Assembly (NCBI RefSeq): GCF_029953285.1
Contig: NZ_JASAOI010000056.1
Location: 1 to 64,000, forward strand
From: Yinghuangia seranimata
GTDB taxonomy: Bacteria > Actinomycetota > Actinomycetes > Streptomycetales > Streptomycetaceae
Reading direction: 5' to 3'
Length of the DNA: 64,000 nucleotides
The notes under the pieces are model-generated. The model did not search any database and had not been told where the DNA came from. It saw nothing but the letters and a program-made list of their open reading frames with translations. The translations under genes were made by a program, and so were the position numbers. Shown here piece after piece: positions 10,821 through 21,504 of the stretch. Numbering within the stretch: position 1 is the first letter of the stretch; every line of letters begins with the position of its first letter.

Positions 10821-11927
10821 GTGCGCCGGGTATCCAAGGTCGCCGTGGTCGCGGTCACCGGGGCTCTCGCCCTGACCGCCACCGCCTGCGGTAGCAAGCC
10901 GAAGGACGAAAGCAAGAGCACCCCGAGCGCGTCGCAGGGGGCCGGCGGGGGTGGCGGCACCGCCGCCAAGGTCAAGGCGTGCATGGTCACCGACACCGGC
11001 GGCATCGACGACCGCTCCTTCAACGCCTCGGCCTGGAACGGCCTGCAGCAGGCGCAGAAGCAGCTGGGCGCCGAGGTCAAGTACGTGACCTCGAAGTCGG
11101 AGAACGACTACGTGCCGAACCTGGACAGCCTCGCCAAGGAGAACTGCACCGTCATCGTGGCGGTCGGCGGTCTGATGGCGGACGCGACGACGCAGGCGGC
11201 GAAGGCCAACCCGAACCAGAAGTACGTCATCGTCGACTCGACGAGCGTCGGCGACAACATCAAGGGCCTGCAGTACAACACGGCCCAGGGCGGGTTCCTC
11301 GGCGGCTACCTCGCCGCCGCGCAGACCCAGACCGGCAAGGTCGCCACCTTCGGCGGCAAGAAGATCCCGCCGGTGACCATCTACATGGACGGCTTCGTCG
11401 AGGGCGTCAAGTACTACAACCAGCAGAAGGGCAAGAACGTCCAGGTCCTCGGCTGGGACGAGGCCAAGCAGGACGGCTCGATGGCCGAGAAGTTCGACTC
11501 GCCCGCCGACGGTGAGCGCATCGCCAACGACTTCATCGCCCAGGGCGCGGACGTCATCCACCCGGTCGCCGGCCAGACCGGCCTCGGCGCCGCCTCGGCC
11601 GCGTCGAAGAGCAACGGCAAGGCCAGCATCCTCTGGGTCGACGTCGACGGCTACGAGAGCGCGTCGAACTACAAGAGCGTGATGCTCTCCACCGTCACCA
11701 AGGCGATCTCCGACTCGGTGTTCCAGTCGGTGAAGGAGACCAGCGAGGGCAAGTACAGCACCACGCCGTACCTGGGCACGCTCCAGAACAACGGCACGGG
11801 CCTGGCGCCGTACCACGACTTCGACAGCAAGGTCTCGGCCGAGACGAAGAACGAGATCAACCAGCTGAAGCAGGACATCATCAGCGGCAAGATCCAGATC
11901 ACCTCGCCGGCCCAGCCGAAGAGCTGA
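10821..11927 (+). CDS. bmpA: Nucleoside-binding lipoprotein of BMP/PnrA family (ABC importer)
   Basis: This 368-aa lipoprotein is the substrate-binding part of an ABC importer. The PnrA/BmpA family binds purine and pyrimidine nucleosides. A signal peptide with a positively charged start and hydrophobic core ends at Cys23 (TATAC, a slightly non-ideal lipobox). A Ser/Gly-rich linker follows, then the two-lobed domain beginning VKACMVTDTGGIDDRSFN, a family signature. The start is fixed by AAGGAG 7 nt before the GTG at 10821. The following genes encode the ATPase, two permeases, cytidine deaminase and thymidine phosphorylase. Regulation through the two palindromes upstream is inferred. Confidence 0.93.
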   Translation: MRRVSKVAVVAVTGALALTATACGSKPKDESKSTPSASQGAGGGGGTAAKVKACMVTDTGGIDDRSFNASAWNGLQQAQKQLGAEVKYVTSKSENDYVPNLDSLAKENCTVIVAVGGLMADATTQAAKANPNQKYVIVDSTSVGDNIKGLQYNTAQGGFLGGYLAAAQTQTGKVATFGGKKIPPVTIYMDGFVEGVKYYNQQKGKNVQVLGWDEAKQDGSMAEKFDSPADGERIANDFIAQGADVIHPVAGQTGLGAASAASKSNGKASILWVDVDGYESASNYKSVMLSTVTKAISDSVFQSVKETSEGKYSTTPYLGTLQNNGTGLAPYHDFDSKVSAETKNEINQLKQDIISGKIQITSPAQPKS

Positions 11928-11933
11928 CCCACC

Positions 11934-12037
11934 GGCCGGACGTGGCGGACCCCGGTGGTCCGCGGCGTCCGGCCGCGCCGCTGTCCGGCACCCCTGCGCG
12001 GGGTGCCGGCCGGCTCCTGGCCGGGCCCAGCCCGGCC
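11934..12037 (+). terminator. Three consecutive hairpins between bmpA and the ATPase gene
   Basis: Three inverted repeats follow the bmpA stop. The first is 11934-11974, two stacked 7-bp arms with a small internal loop. The second is 11985-12009 (10-bp stem). The third is 12019-12037 (8-bp stem with CCA loop). None has a T tract. They probably act as partial terminators or 3'-end stabilisers that make the binding protein more abundant than the membrane parts. Confidence 0.6.
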
Positions 12038-12096
12038 GGCCCCGACTTTCGACCATCCGCGCGTCCCGTCCCCCGGGGCGTCGCGCCGCTGAGGAG

Positions 12097-13709
<1,613 letters not shown>

Positions 13710-13713
<4 letters not shown>

Positions 13714-15011
13714 GCGACGAGACCCCCGCTCCCGAGACGCCCGCCACCCCGGCGAAGCCCGACGGCGGCGACCGCAAGCAGCCCTCCATGGGCAAGCAGA
13801 TCGTCGACGCGATCGTCACCGGCAACTCCGTCGTGGTGACGTTCCTCGCGATCGTGCTGGGCCTGGTCGTCGGCGGGATCCTGATGGTCCTGTCCGACCA
13901 GGAGGTCCTGGACAAGTACAAGTACTTCTTCGCGGACCCGGGCGACTCGCTCTCCGCGTCGTGGACCCTCGTCAAGAACGCCTACGTCGCGCTGTTCGAG
14001 GGCTCGATCGTCGACCCGTCGACGTTCGACAGCAACTACGCGCCCTTCATTCTCGGCCCGATCTCCGAGACGATCTCGCAGGCCACCCCGCTGATCTTCG
14101 GCGGCATCGCGATCTCGATCGCCTTCCGCGCCGGCCTGTTCAACATCGGCGCGCAGGGCCAGATCATCGCGGGCGCGATCCTCGCGTCGTGGATGGGCTT
14201 CCAGTTCGACCTGCCGGTCGGCATCCACCTGATCCTGGTGATCCTCGCGGGCATCCTCGGCGGCGCCTTCTACGCCGCCATCGCCGGCGTCCTCAAGGGC
14301 CGCTTCGGCGCCCACGAGGTGATCATCACGATCATGCTCAACTACATCGCGCTGTACTTCCTGTCGTGGCTGCTCACCACGGACGCCTTCCAGCGTCCCG
14401 GCACGCAGCAGCTGATCGGCAAGTCGGCGCACTCGAACGCCACGCTGCCGCGGCTGTTCGGCGACGAGCTGCGGATCAACCTCGGCATCATCCTCGCGCT
14501 GGCCGCGCTGGTGCTGTACTGGTGGATCCTCAACCGCTCGGCCATGGGCTTCGAGCTGCGCGCCGTCGGGTCCAACCCGGAGGCTGCGCGCACCGCGGGC
14601 ATGAGCGTGCCGCGCGCCCAGGTCGTGGCGATGGCGCTGTCCGGCGGTATGGCCGGACTGATCGGCGTCTCGCAGGTGATGGGCCCGTACAACCCGGCGC
14701 ACAGCCTGACCACCGCGATCGACGCGGGCCTCGGCTTCACCGCGATCACCGTCGCGCTGCTCGGCCGGACCTCCCCGGTCGGCGTGCTGTTCGCGTCGCT
14801 GCTGTTCGGCGCGCTGCAGGCGGGCGGTTCGCGCATGCAGGCGTCGGCGGGTGTCTCCATCGACATCGTGATCGTCGTCCAGGCGGTGATCGTGCTCATG
14901 GTCGCGGCCCCGCCGCTGGTCCGCACGATCTTCCGGCTCAAGGGCGCGCACAGCGGCGGCGAGGGCGCGCTGGTCGCCACGGAGACCGGGGGCGTGGGGG
15001 GCGAGTCATGA
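13710..15011 (+). CDS. Nucleoside ABC importer permease 1
   Basis: The 433-aa inner-membrane permease belongs to the BPD_transp_2 (RbsC/NupP-like) family. A 35-residue Pro/Glu-rich cytoplasmic start precedes about nine to ten hydrophobic helices. The conserved segments GLFNIGAQGQIIAGA and GLGFTAITVALLGRTSPVG mark the nucleoside branch. It pairs with the next gene to form the heterodimeric channel. The ATGA overlaps on both sides indicate translational coupling with the ATPase gene and permease 2. Confidence 0.93.
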
Positions 15012-16381
15012 CGGACGAACGACGGCCCGAACCCGCGGAGAACCCGGACCAGGAAGGCGGTGCACACGTGAGCACGGTCATCGCGCCCGAGCCCGAGGCG
15101 CCGCAGGCGGCGACCGGCGCGGCGGCGAAGGCGCTGGAGCGCGCCGCGCTGCGCCGCGCCCTGGTGACCGGCATCGGCTTCATCGTGATCGGCCTCTACG
15201 CGCTGTGGGCGTTCGGCCTGGGCACGGAGTCCGGTGTGGACGCGGTGTTCGGCATGAACGTCGCCAACAACCGCGGCTCCGAGGTCTCGCCGCTGCACGT
15301 CGCGGCGCGCGGCACGGCCATCGCGATGTCCGTCCTGTGCATGGTCGCGGGCGTGCTCCGCATCGTGCTGGACAAGTCCCGGCTGGCCCGGCGGCTGAGC
15401 GTCGCCCTGTTCGTCGTCGCCTTCGTGGTGGCGTTCCTGTGCTGGGCGGTCGCGGGCAAGCAGATGTCCTTCGCGGGCGCGCTGCAGAACACGATGCTCG
15501 CCGCCACGCCGCTCATCCTGGGCGCGCTCGCGGGCGTCATCGGCGAGCGCTCCGGCGTGGTCAACATCGCGATCGAAGGCCAGTTCCTGTTCGGCGCGTT
15601 CGCCGCGGCGCTGACCGCCTCGGTCACCGGCTCGCTGACCGCGGGCCTGTTCGCCGGCGCGGCCGCGGGCGGCCTCGTCGGCCTGCTGCTCGCCGTGTTC
15701 GCGGTGCGCTACCTGGTCGAGCAGGTCGTCCTCGGTGTCGTCATCAACCTGCTGGTGTCCGGCATCACGGGCTTCCTGTACACGCAGCTGCTGCAGCCGC
15801 ACAGCGACCGGTACAACAACCCGGGCGTCTTCGAGAACCACAAGATCCCGGGCCTCGGCGACATCCCGGTCATCGGCCCGGTGCTGTTCGACGTGAACGT
15901 CATCGTGTACCTGATGTACGCGCTGGTGATCGCCACGCACCTCGGCCTCTTCTACACGCGCTGGGGCCTGCGCGCCCGCGCGGTCGGCGAGCACCCGACC
16001 GCCGCGGACACCGTCGGCATCAAGGTCAACCGGACGCGCTACATCAACGTCGGCCTCGCGGGCTGCATCGCGGGCGTCGGCGGCGCGTTCCTGACCATCG
16101 GCACGGTCGGCACGTTCAGCAAGGACATGGCGTCGGGTGCGGGCTACATCGCGCTCGCCGCGGTCATCTTCGGCCGCTGGCGGCCGTTCGGCGCGGTCGC
16201 CGCGGCCCTGCTGTTCGGCTTCTCGAAGGCGCTGGCGACGTCGCTGCAGCCGCTGCACACGGCGATCCCGGCCGAGTTCCTCAACATGATCCCGTACGTC
16301 GTGACCGTGTTCGCGGTGGCCGGCCTGGTGGGCAAGGTGAGCCCGCCGGCGGCGGCCAACAAGCCCTACACGAAGGGCTGA
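15008..16381 (+). CDS. Nucleoside ABC importer permease 2
   Basis: This 457-aa second permease has the same family fold, with the conserved GVVNIAIEGQFLFGAF segment and a late GAGYIALAAVIFGRWRP segment. About ten hydrophobic helices follow a charged N-terminal extension. The ATG at 15008 overlaps the upstream stop as ATGA. A GTG at 15068, preceded by AGGAAGG, would give a shorter N terminus (VSTVIAPEPE) and cannot be excluded. Cytidine deaminase begins 4 nt after its stop, linking uptake directly to catabolism. Confidence 0.93.
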   Translation: MTDERRPEPAENPDQEGGAHVSTVIAPEPEAPQAATGAAAKALERAALRRALVTGIGFIVIGLYALWAFGLGTESGVDAVFGMNVANNRGSEVSPLHVAARGTAIAMSVLCMVAGVLRIVLDKSRLARRLSVALFVVAFVVAFLCWAVAGKQMSFAGALQNTMLAATPLILGALAGVIGERSGVVNIAIEGQFLFGAFAAALTASVTGSLTAGLFAGAAAGGLVGLLLAVFAVRYLVEQVVLGVVINLLVSGITGFLYTQLLQPHSDRYNNPGVFENHKIPGLGDIPVIGPVLFDVNVIVYLMYALVIATHLGLFYTRWGLRARAVGEHPTAADTVGIKVNRTRYINVGLAGCIAGVGGAFLTIGTVGTFSKDMASGAGYIALAAVIFGRWRPFGAVAAALLFGFSKALATSLQPLHTAIPAEFLNMIPYVVTVFAVAGLVGKVSPPAAANKPYTKG

Positions 16382-16385
16382 CCGG

Positions 16386-16796
16386 ATGGCTGCGACAGCT
16401 GTGACGGCCGACCGGGTCGACTGGGCGGTGCTGCGCGGTGCCGCGCGGGAGGCGATGACCCACGCGTACGCGCCGTACTCGAACTTCCCGGTCGGCGCCG
16501 CCGCCCTGGTCGACGACGGCCGCACCGTGGTGGGCTGCAACGTGGAGAACGCGTCCTACGGCGTGACGCTGTGCGCCGAGTGCAGCCTGGTGGGCGCGCT
16601 GCACGCGGGTGGGGGCGGCCGCCTGGTCGCGTTCACCTGCTGCGACGGCGACGGCGCGGTGCTGATGCCGTGCGGGCGCTGCCGCCAACTGCTGTGGGAG
16701 CACGGCGGACCGGACCTGCTGGTGGACACCGCGCGCGGCATACGCCCGCTGAGCGAGCTGCTGCCGGACGCGTTCGGTCCGCACAACCTGGGCTGA
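16386..16796 (+). CDS. cdd: Cytidine deaminase
   Basis: Cdd deaminates cytidine and deoxycytidine to uridine and deoxyuridine. The 136-aa length is typical of the small tetrameric form. The zinc site is visible: CAE (Cys plus catalytic Glu) after NVENASYGVTL, and PCGRCRQ with two more Cys. PYSNFPVGAA and the NVENASYG segment bind the nucleoside. It sits between the importer and thymidine phosphorylase, so imported pyrimidine nucleosides can be processed at once. Confidence 0.96.
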   Translation: MAATAVTADRVDWAVLRGAAREAMTHAYAPYSNFPVGAAALVDDGRTVVGCNVENASYGVTLCAECSLVGALHAGGGGRLVAFTCCDGDGAVLMPCGRCRQLLWEHGGPDLLVDTARGIRPLSELLPDAFGPHNLG

Positions 16797-16882
16797 CGGC
16801 GGCGCCCACCGGGCGTCCGACGAACCCGCGCCGAACCGAACGGCACCGAGCAGAGCAGACGAGAGCAAGGAGCACGTAGAGC

Positions 16883-18169
16883 ATGGACGTCATCTCCGTC
16901 ATCCGTACGAAGCGCGACCGCGGCGAGCTGACCAACGGTCAGATCGACTGGGTGGTCGACGCGTACACGCGGGGCGACGTCGCGGACGAACAGATGTCCG
17001 CGCTGGCGATGGCGATCCTGCTCAACGGCATGACGGCGGCGGAGATCAACCGCTGGACGGACGCGATGATCGCGTCGGGCGAGCGCATGGACTTCTCGGC
17101 GCTGTCCCGCCCGACCGCCGACAAGCACTCCACGGGCGGCGTCGGCGACAAGATCACGCTGCCGCTCGCGCCGCTCGTCGCGGCGTGCGGCGTCGCGGTG
17201 CCGCAGCTGTCCGGACGCGGCCTCGGCCACACCGGCGGCACGCTCGACAAGCTGGAGTCGATCCCCGGCTGGCGCGCGCAGCTGTCGAACGACGAGATGC
17301 TCGCCGTCCTCGAGTCGGTCGGCGCGGTCATCTGCGCGGCCGGCGACGGGCTCGCGCCCGCCGACAAGAAGCTCTACGCGCTGCGCGACGTGACCGGCAC
17401 CGTCGAGGCCATCCCGCTGATCGCCAGCTCGATCATGAGCAAGAAGATCGCCGAGGGCACCGGCGCGCTGGTGCTGGACGTGAAGGTCGGCACCGGCGCG
17501 TTCATGAAGGACCTCGCCGACGCGCGCGAACTGGCCCGCACCATGGTGCGGTTGGGCGTCGACCACGGGGTGAAGACGGTCGCGCTGCTCACCGACATGT
17601 CCACGCCGCTCGGCCTGACCGCCGGCAACGCGCTCGAAGTCCGGGAGTCCGTGGAGGTGTTGGCCGGCGGCGGCCCGGCCGACGTGGTCGAGCTGACGCT
17701 CGCGCTCGCGCGCGAGATGCTCGCCGCGGCGGGCGTCGCCGACAAGGACCCGGCCGACGCGCTGCGCGACGGCTCGGCGATGGACGCGTGGCGGCGCATG
17801 ATCACGGCGCAGGGCGGCGACCCCGACGCGCCGCTGCCGGTCGCCCTCGACCAGCACGTCGTCACGGCGCCGGAGTCCGGTGTGCTGACCCGCCTCGACG
17901 CGTACGACGTCGGCGTCGCGGCGTGGCGCCTGGGCGCGGGCCGCGCGCGCAAGGAGGAGGAGGTCCAGGCCGGCGCGGGCGTCGAACTGCATGCCAAGCC
18001 GGGCGACCAGGTCGTCGCGGGGCAGCCGCTGATGACGCTGCACACGGACACGCCCGAGCGGTTCGCGTACGCGCTCGAGTCGGTCGAGGGATCGTTCGAC
18101 ATCGCTTCGGCGGACACGAAGTTCGAGGCGACGCCGATCGTGATCGACCGGATTGGCCCGACTTCCTAA
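16883..18169 (+). CDS. deoA: Thymidine/pyrimidine-nucleoside phosphorylase
   Basis: The enzyme splits thymidine or deoxyuridine with phosphate into the base and deoxyribose-1-phosphate. The 428-aa protein has the family N-terminal helical domain. The phosphate-binding KHSTGGVGDK segment, the SGRGLGHTGGTLDKLE signature (family PS00647) and a C-terminal alpha/beta domain are present. AAGGAG stands 11 nt before the ATG, a rather long spacing. It is the last gene of the importer-cdd-deoA operon; no clear terminator follows. The product needs a pentomutase and DeoC, both encoded 15-20 kb away. Confidence 0.96.
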   Translation: MDVISVIRTKRDRGELTNGQIDWVVDAYTRGDVADEQMSALAMAILLNGMTAAEINRWTDAMIASGERMDFSALSRPTADKHSTGGVGDKITLPLAPLVAACGVAVPQLSGRGLGHTGGTLDKLESIPGWRAQLSNDEMLAVLESVGAVICAAGDGLAPADKKLYALRDVTGTVEAIPLIASSIMSKKIAEGTGALVLDVKVGTGAFMKDLADARELARTMVRLGVDHGVKTVALLTDMSTPLGLTAGNALEVRESVEVLAGGGPADVVELTLALAREMLAAAGVADKDPADALRDGSAMDAWRRMITAQGGDPDAPLPVALDQHVVTAPESGVLTRLDAYDVGVAAWRLGAGRARKEEEVQAGAGVELHAKPGDQVVAGQPLMTLHTDTPERFAYALESVEGSFDIASADTKFEATPIVIDRIGPTS

Positions 18170-18318
18170 CAGCGAACGACCATATCTGTACCGGGATTTG
18201 GCGTACGTCTTTCAGTGGCAGCGATCACGAGCCGACATACTCGGGACGTCCTGATCCGATGGCGCAGGCCTCGGAGCTGATCGGGGCTGCGCCGAACGTT
18301 CCATGAGGTGCGTCCCCA

Positions 18319-19137
18319 ATGTCCTCATCGTTTCGTTTTCGTCGCGCGCTCGTCCCGGTCGCCGCGGTGACCTCCGTGCTACTGCTCGCCTCCGCGTGCA
18401 ACGGCGACGACAAGAAGACCGACACGAGCCCGACCTCCGCCGCGCCCGCGACGGACACCGTCGGCACCACGAGCTCGGTCCCGCTCCCGACGGCCACGCC
18501 CTTCAACTCGACCGGGGGCGGCGCTTCGGCGTCCGCCCCCGCGAGCAAGCCCGCGGGCGGCTCCGGAGGGTCGTACACCAAGGAGCAGCTCGAGAAGGTC
18601 ATCCTCGGCAAGGCCGACTTCCCGGCCACCAGCAAGGTCATCCCGTACCCGGTCATGGACCCCGCGCCCAAGGCCGCGAACCCGGCCTGCGACAAGATCA
18701 TCCAGGCGTTCTCGGGCTTCGTCGACCAGGGCCGGGCGAAGGCCAGCACCAGCATCCGCTACATCAACAACGGCGACGAGTCCGACGTACGAACGATCCT
18801 GCTCGCCGCGTACGCGCCCGGCGACGCGGCGAAGGTCATCGCCGAGTTGAAGGCGGGCAACGGGGACTGCGGCAACTTCCCCGCGACGCAGGCCGGCGCC
18901 ACCGTGCACCTGCAGCCCATGTGGGTCACCGCCGAGGGCCAGGCCGACGAGACCTTCGCCCTCGAACTGAAGGGGACTTCGGGAAGTCAGAACCTCTCGA
19001 CCATGTACGAGTTCGTGCGGGTCGGCGACATGCTCGCCGTCTTCGCCGACAAGAACCGCGCCAAGCCGTACATGTCCCTCACACCGGACGAGAAGACGGT
19101 GAACGCGCAGGTCGCCAAGATGCGCGCCGCGAAGTAG
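18319..19137 (+). CDS. Secreted lipoprotein of unknown function
   Basis: I do not recognise a family with certainty. The 272-aa protein has a lipoprotein signal peptide ending LLASAC (Cys27). A Ser/Thr/Pro/Gly-rich linker of about 55 residues follows, then a globular domain of about 190 residues with two cysteines (NPACDKI, NGDCGNF) that could form a disulfide. The general layout recalls extracellular sensor-like lipoproteins of actinobacteria. GAGGTG 8 nt before the ATG supports the start. The last 59 bases overlap the 3' end of the convergent MFS gene. Confidence 0.8.
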   Translation: MSSSFRFRRALVPVAAVTSVLLLASACNGDDKKTDTSPTSAAPATDTVGTTSSVPLPTATPFNSTGGGASASAPASKPAGGSGGSYTKEQLEKVILGKADFPATSKVIPYPVMDPAPKAANPACDKIIQAFSGFVDQGRAKASTSIRYINNGDESDVRTILLAAYAPGDAAKVIAELKAGNGDCGNFPATQAGATVHLQPMWVTAEGQADETFALELKGTSGSQNLSTMYEFVRVGDMLAVFADKNRAKPYMSLTPDEKTVNAQVAKMRAAK

Positions 19138-20401
19138 CCCGCGGCGAGCCCGTGCTCCGGATCGCCGTGGCGGCCACGGCCGCCGCGGCGCAGACCGCGA
19201 GCACGAACAGCACCGCCCCGGCCCAGCCCACGCGGTGGAAGGCCACGCCGCCGACCGGGCCGCCCAGGCTGCTGCCCAGGTAGTAGGCGGCGATGTAGAG
19301 CGCCGAGGCCTGGGCGCGGCCGGACTTCGCGCGGAGGCCGACCGCCGAGCTCGCGGTGGCGTGGCCGGCGAAGAAGCCCGCGGTGAGGACGACCAGGCCC
19401 AGGACGACCGGCACCAGGTGGTCGGGGAGCGTCAGCAGCGCGCCGGCCGCCGTGACCGCGACGGCGGCCCACAGCGTCGTGCGGTGCCCGAAGCGTCCCA
19501 CCAGCCGCCCCGCGGCCGCCGAACTGAACGTGCCGGCCAGGTAGATCACGAAGATCGCGCCGACCACCGCCTCCGGCAGGCCGAACGGCGGCGCGAGCAG
19601 CCGGTAGCCCAGGTAGTTGTAGACCGTGCCGAACGCGGCCATGAACAGCATGCCGAGCAGGTACAGGCGGCGCAGCGTCGGATCGGCCAGGTGCCCGCGC
19701 AGCGTCGCCGTCATCGCGCGCGACGACAGGCCGCCGGGGCGGAAGTTGCGCGACCGCGGCACCAGGACCCGGAACGCGACCGCCGCCGACAGTGCCAGCA
19801 GCCCGACCGCGAACAGCGCGACGCGCCAGCCGCCGAGGTCGGCCGCGAAGCCCGTGACGAGTCGGCCGCCCATGCCGCCGATGCTGTTTCCGGCCACGTA
19901 CAGGCCCATCGCGGCAGGCAGTGCCGGGGCCTCGATCTCCTCGGCCAGGTACGCCATCGCGGTCGCGGGCAGCCCGGCCAGCGCCACCCCCTGGAGGGTG
20001 CGCAGCGCGACCAGCGTCCCGAAGTCCGGTGCGAACGCCGCCAGCACGCCCAGCAGCGCGGCCGCGAACACCGACACCGTCATGACCCGCACGCGCCCCC
20101 AGCGCTCGGACAGCATGCTCACCGGGATGACCGCGAGCGCGAGCGCGCCGGTGGTGACCGACACCGAGACGCTGGCTTGAGCCGGCGTCAGACCGAACCG
20201 GTCGGACAGCTGGGGGAGGAGCGTCTGCGTCGTGTAGAGCATCGCGAACGTGGCGCATCCGGCGAGGAACAGCGCGAGGTTGACCCGGCGGTATCCGGAC
20301 GAGCCGTGTGCGTGGCGCACCGGTGTGGCGGGGGAGGCGGTCTCGGCTTCGGAGGCGGCTTTCGGTGCGCCGCGGCCTTGGGCAGGCTCTGACGAGGGCA
20401 T
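19079..20401 (-). CDS. MFS transporter (YnfM-like)
   Basis: A 440-aa major facilitator protein with 12 predicted helices. The cytoplasmic loop after helix 2 reads SERWGRVRVMT, a form of the MFS motif A. LRTLQGVALAG is the helix-4/5 motif. Overall it resembles E. coli YnfM, a drug/metabolite exporter of the DHA1 group, but the substrate is unknown. The Ala/Pro-rich N terminus and Arg/Ser-rich C terminus are poorly conserved in such proteins. It is divergent from a LysR gene with a candidate operator between, so LysR control is likely. Confidence 0.88.
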   Translation of the reverse strand: MPSSEPAQGRGAPKAASEAETASPATPVRHAHGSSGYRRVNLALFLAGCATFAMLYTTQTLLPQLSDRFGLTPAQASVSVSVTTGALALAVIPVSMLSERWGRVRVMTVSVFAAALLGVLAAFAPDFGTLVALRTLQGVALAGLPATAMAYLAEEIEAPALPAAMGLYVAGNSIGGMGGRLVTGFAADLGGWRVALFAVGLLALSAAVAFRVLVPRSRNFRPGGLSSRAMTATLRGHLADPTLRRLYLLGMLFMAAFGTVYNYLGYRLLAPPFGLPEAVVGAIFVIYLAGTFSSAAAGRLVGRFGHRTTLWAAVAVTAAGALLTLPDHLVPVVLGLVVLTAGFFAGHATASSAVGLRAKSGRAQASALYIAAYYLGSSLGGPVGGVAFHRVGWAGAVLFVLAVCAAAAVAATAIRSTGSPRATSRRASWRPARSPSSRPV

Positions 20402-20425
20402 GCGTCGAACGTAGAACCGAACCTG

Positions 20426-20444
20426 TCATGCGTCCAATGCATGA
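20426..20444. promoter_or_regulatory. Inverted repeat in the MFS/lysR divergent promoter
   Basis: TCATGC-N7-GCATGA is a perfect 6-bp inverted repeat centred at 20435. It falls almost midway between the MFS start (20401) and the LysR start (20464). Position and dyad fit a LysR-type regulator site, which usually follows T-N11-A. Confidence 0.6.
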
Positions 20445-20463
20445 AGCGGCGATGATTGATGCC

Positions 20464-21408
20464 ATGACGTATGAGAGCAGGTCGTCCCGGGATGCGGAGC
20501 CGGAGAACGGTGTCGGCGTTCTCGCACCGAGACTCGTGCAGTTCGCCGCGGTCGCGCGCGCCGAGCACGTCACGCGGGCCGCGGAGGCGCTGGACATCCC
20601 GCAGCCGACCCTCAGCCGCACCGTCGCGCGCCTCGAACGCGAGCTCGGCGTGCCGCTCCTGGTGCGCACCGGGCGGGGCGTGCGGTTGACCCGGCAGGGG
20701 CGCACGCTGCTGGCCGCCGTCGAGCCGCTGCTCGACCGCCTGGAGGAGGCGTGCGCCGAGATCCAGGGGGAGGTGAGCGCGACGCGCGGCAAGGTCGCGT
20801 TCGGGTTCCTGCACACCATGGGCGGCGAGGCGGTGCCCGGGCTGCTGCGCGACTTCCGCGCCGACCACCCCGGCATCCGGTTCGCGCTCGTCCAGGACGC
20901 GGGGCCGACGATGCTCGTGCGGATGCGCGCCGGCGACCTGGACCTGTGCATCACGTCGCCGCTGCCCGACGACCCGAACCTGGCGGTGCACGCGCTCGAC
21001 GAACAGCGGCTGTACCTGGTCGTCCCGGCCGACCACCGGCTGGCCGGGCGGCGGCGGGTCCGGCTCGCGGAGGCGGCCGGCGAGCCGTTCGTGTGCATGG
21101 GGCCGGGCTACGGTCTGCGCCGCATCACCGACGCGCTGTGCGCCGAGGCGGGCTTCGTGCCGCAGGTGGCGTTCGAGGGCGAGGAGGCCGACACGTTGCG
21201 CGGCCTGGTCGCCGCGGGGCTCGGCGTCGCGCTGCTGCCCGCGCCCGACGAGGGGGGCAGGGCCGGCACGGTGCATCTGGAGGTGACCGAGCCGCGCGCG
21301 TACCGCACCCTCGCACTGTCCTGGCCCGCGGACCGGCCGCAGACCGCGCCGGTCCGGCTGTTCCGGGACTTCGTGCTGGGGCGCACGGGGCGGCTGCTCG
21401 CGGAGTGA
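20464..21408 (+). CDS. LysR-family transcriptional regulator
   Basis: The 314-aa protein has an N-terminal winged HTH (VQFAAVARAEHVTRAAEALDI then PQPTLSRTVARLE) and a C-terminal periplasmic-binding-like effector domain. Upstream in-frame ATGs exist at 20428, 20437 and 20452. I chose 20464, which leaves the inverted repeat in the promoter region outside the gene. It most likely regulates the divergent MFS gene in response to an unknown small molecule. Confidence 0.88.
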   Translation: MTYESRSSRDAEPENGVGVLAPRLVQFAAVARAEHVTRAAEALDIPQPTLSRTVARLERELGVPLLVRTGRGVRLTRQGRTLLAAVEPLLDRLEEACAEIQGEVSATRGKVAFGFLHTMGGEAVPGLLRDFRADHPGIRFALVQDAGPTMLVRMRAGDLDLCITSPLPDDPNLAVHALDEQRLYLVVPADHRLAGRRRVRLAEAAGEPFVCMGPGYGLRRITDALCAEAGFVPQVAFEGEEADTLRGLVAAGLGVALLPAPDEGGRAGTVHLEVTEPRAYRTLALSWPADRPQTAPVRLFRDFVLGRTGRLLAE

Positions 21409-21475
21409 CCCGTGCTGTGCCGCAAAGCGACGATTCGGTGAAACCTGTGCGCCATACCCCGGTTCCGGGCGCGTT

Positions 21476-21489
21476 TCTACGCGCGTAGG
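21476..21489 (+). promoter_or_regulatory. Nucleoside-regulon palindrome, add site
   Basis: TCTACGCGCGTAGG matches the consensus at 13 of 14 positions. It lies 3 nt upstream of the -10-like TAAAGT (21493-21498), which is 6 nt from the add ATG. A bound protein would cover the promoter spacer, so repression is expected. Confidence 0.8.
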
Positions 21490-21504
21490 TACTAAAGTCT
21501 GTGC

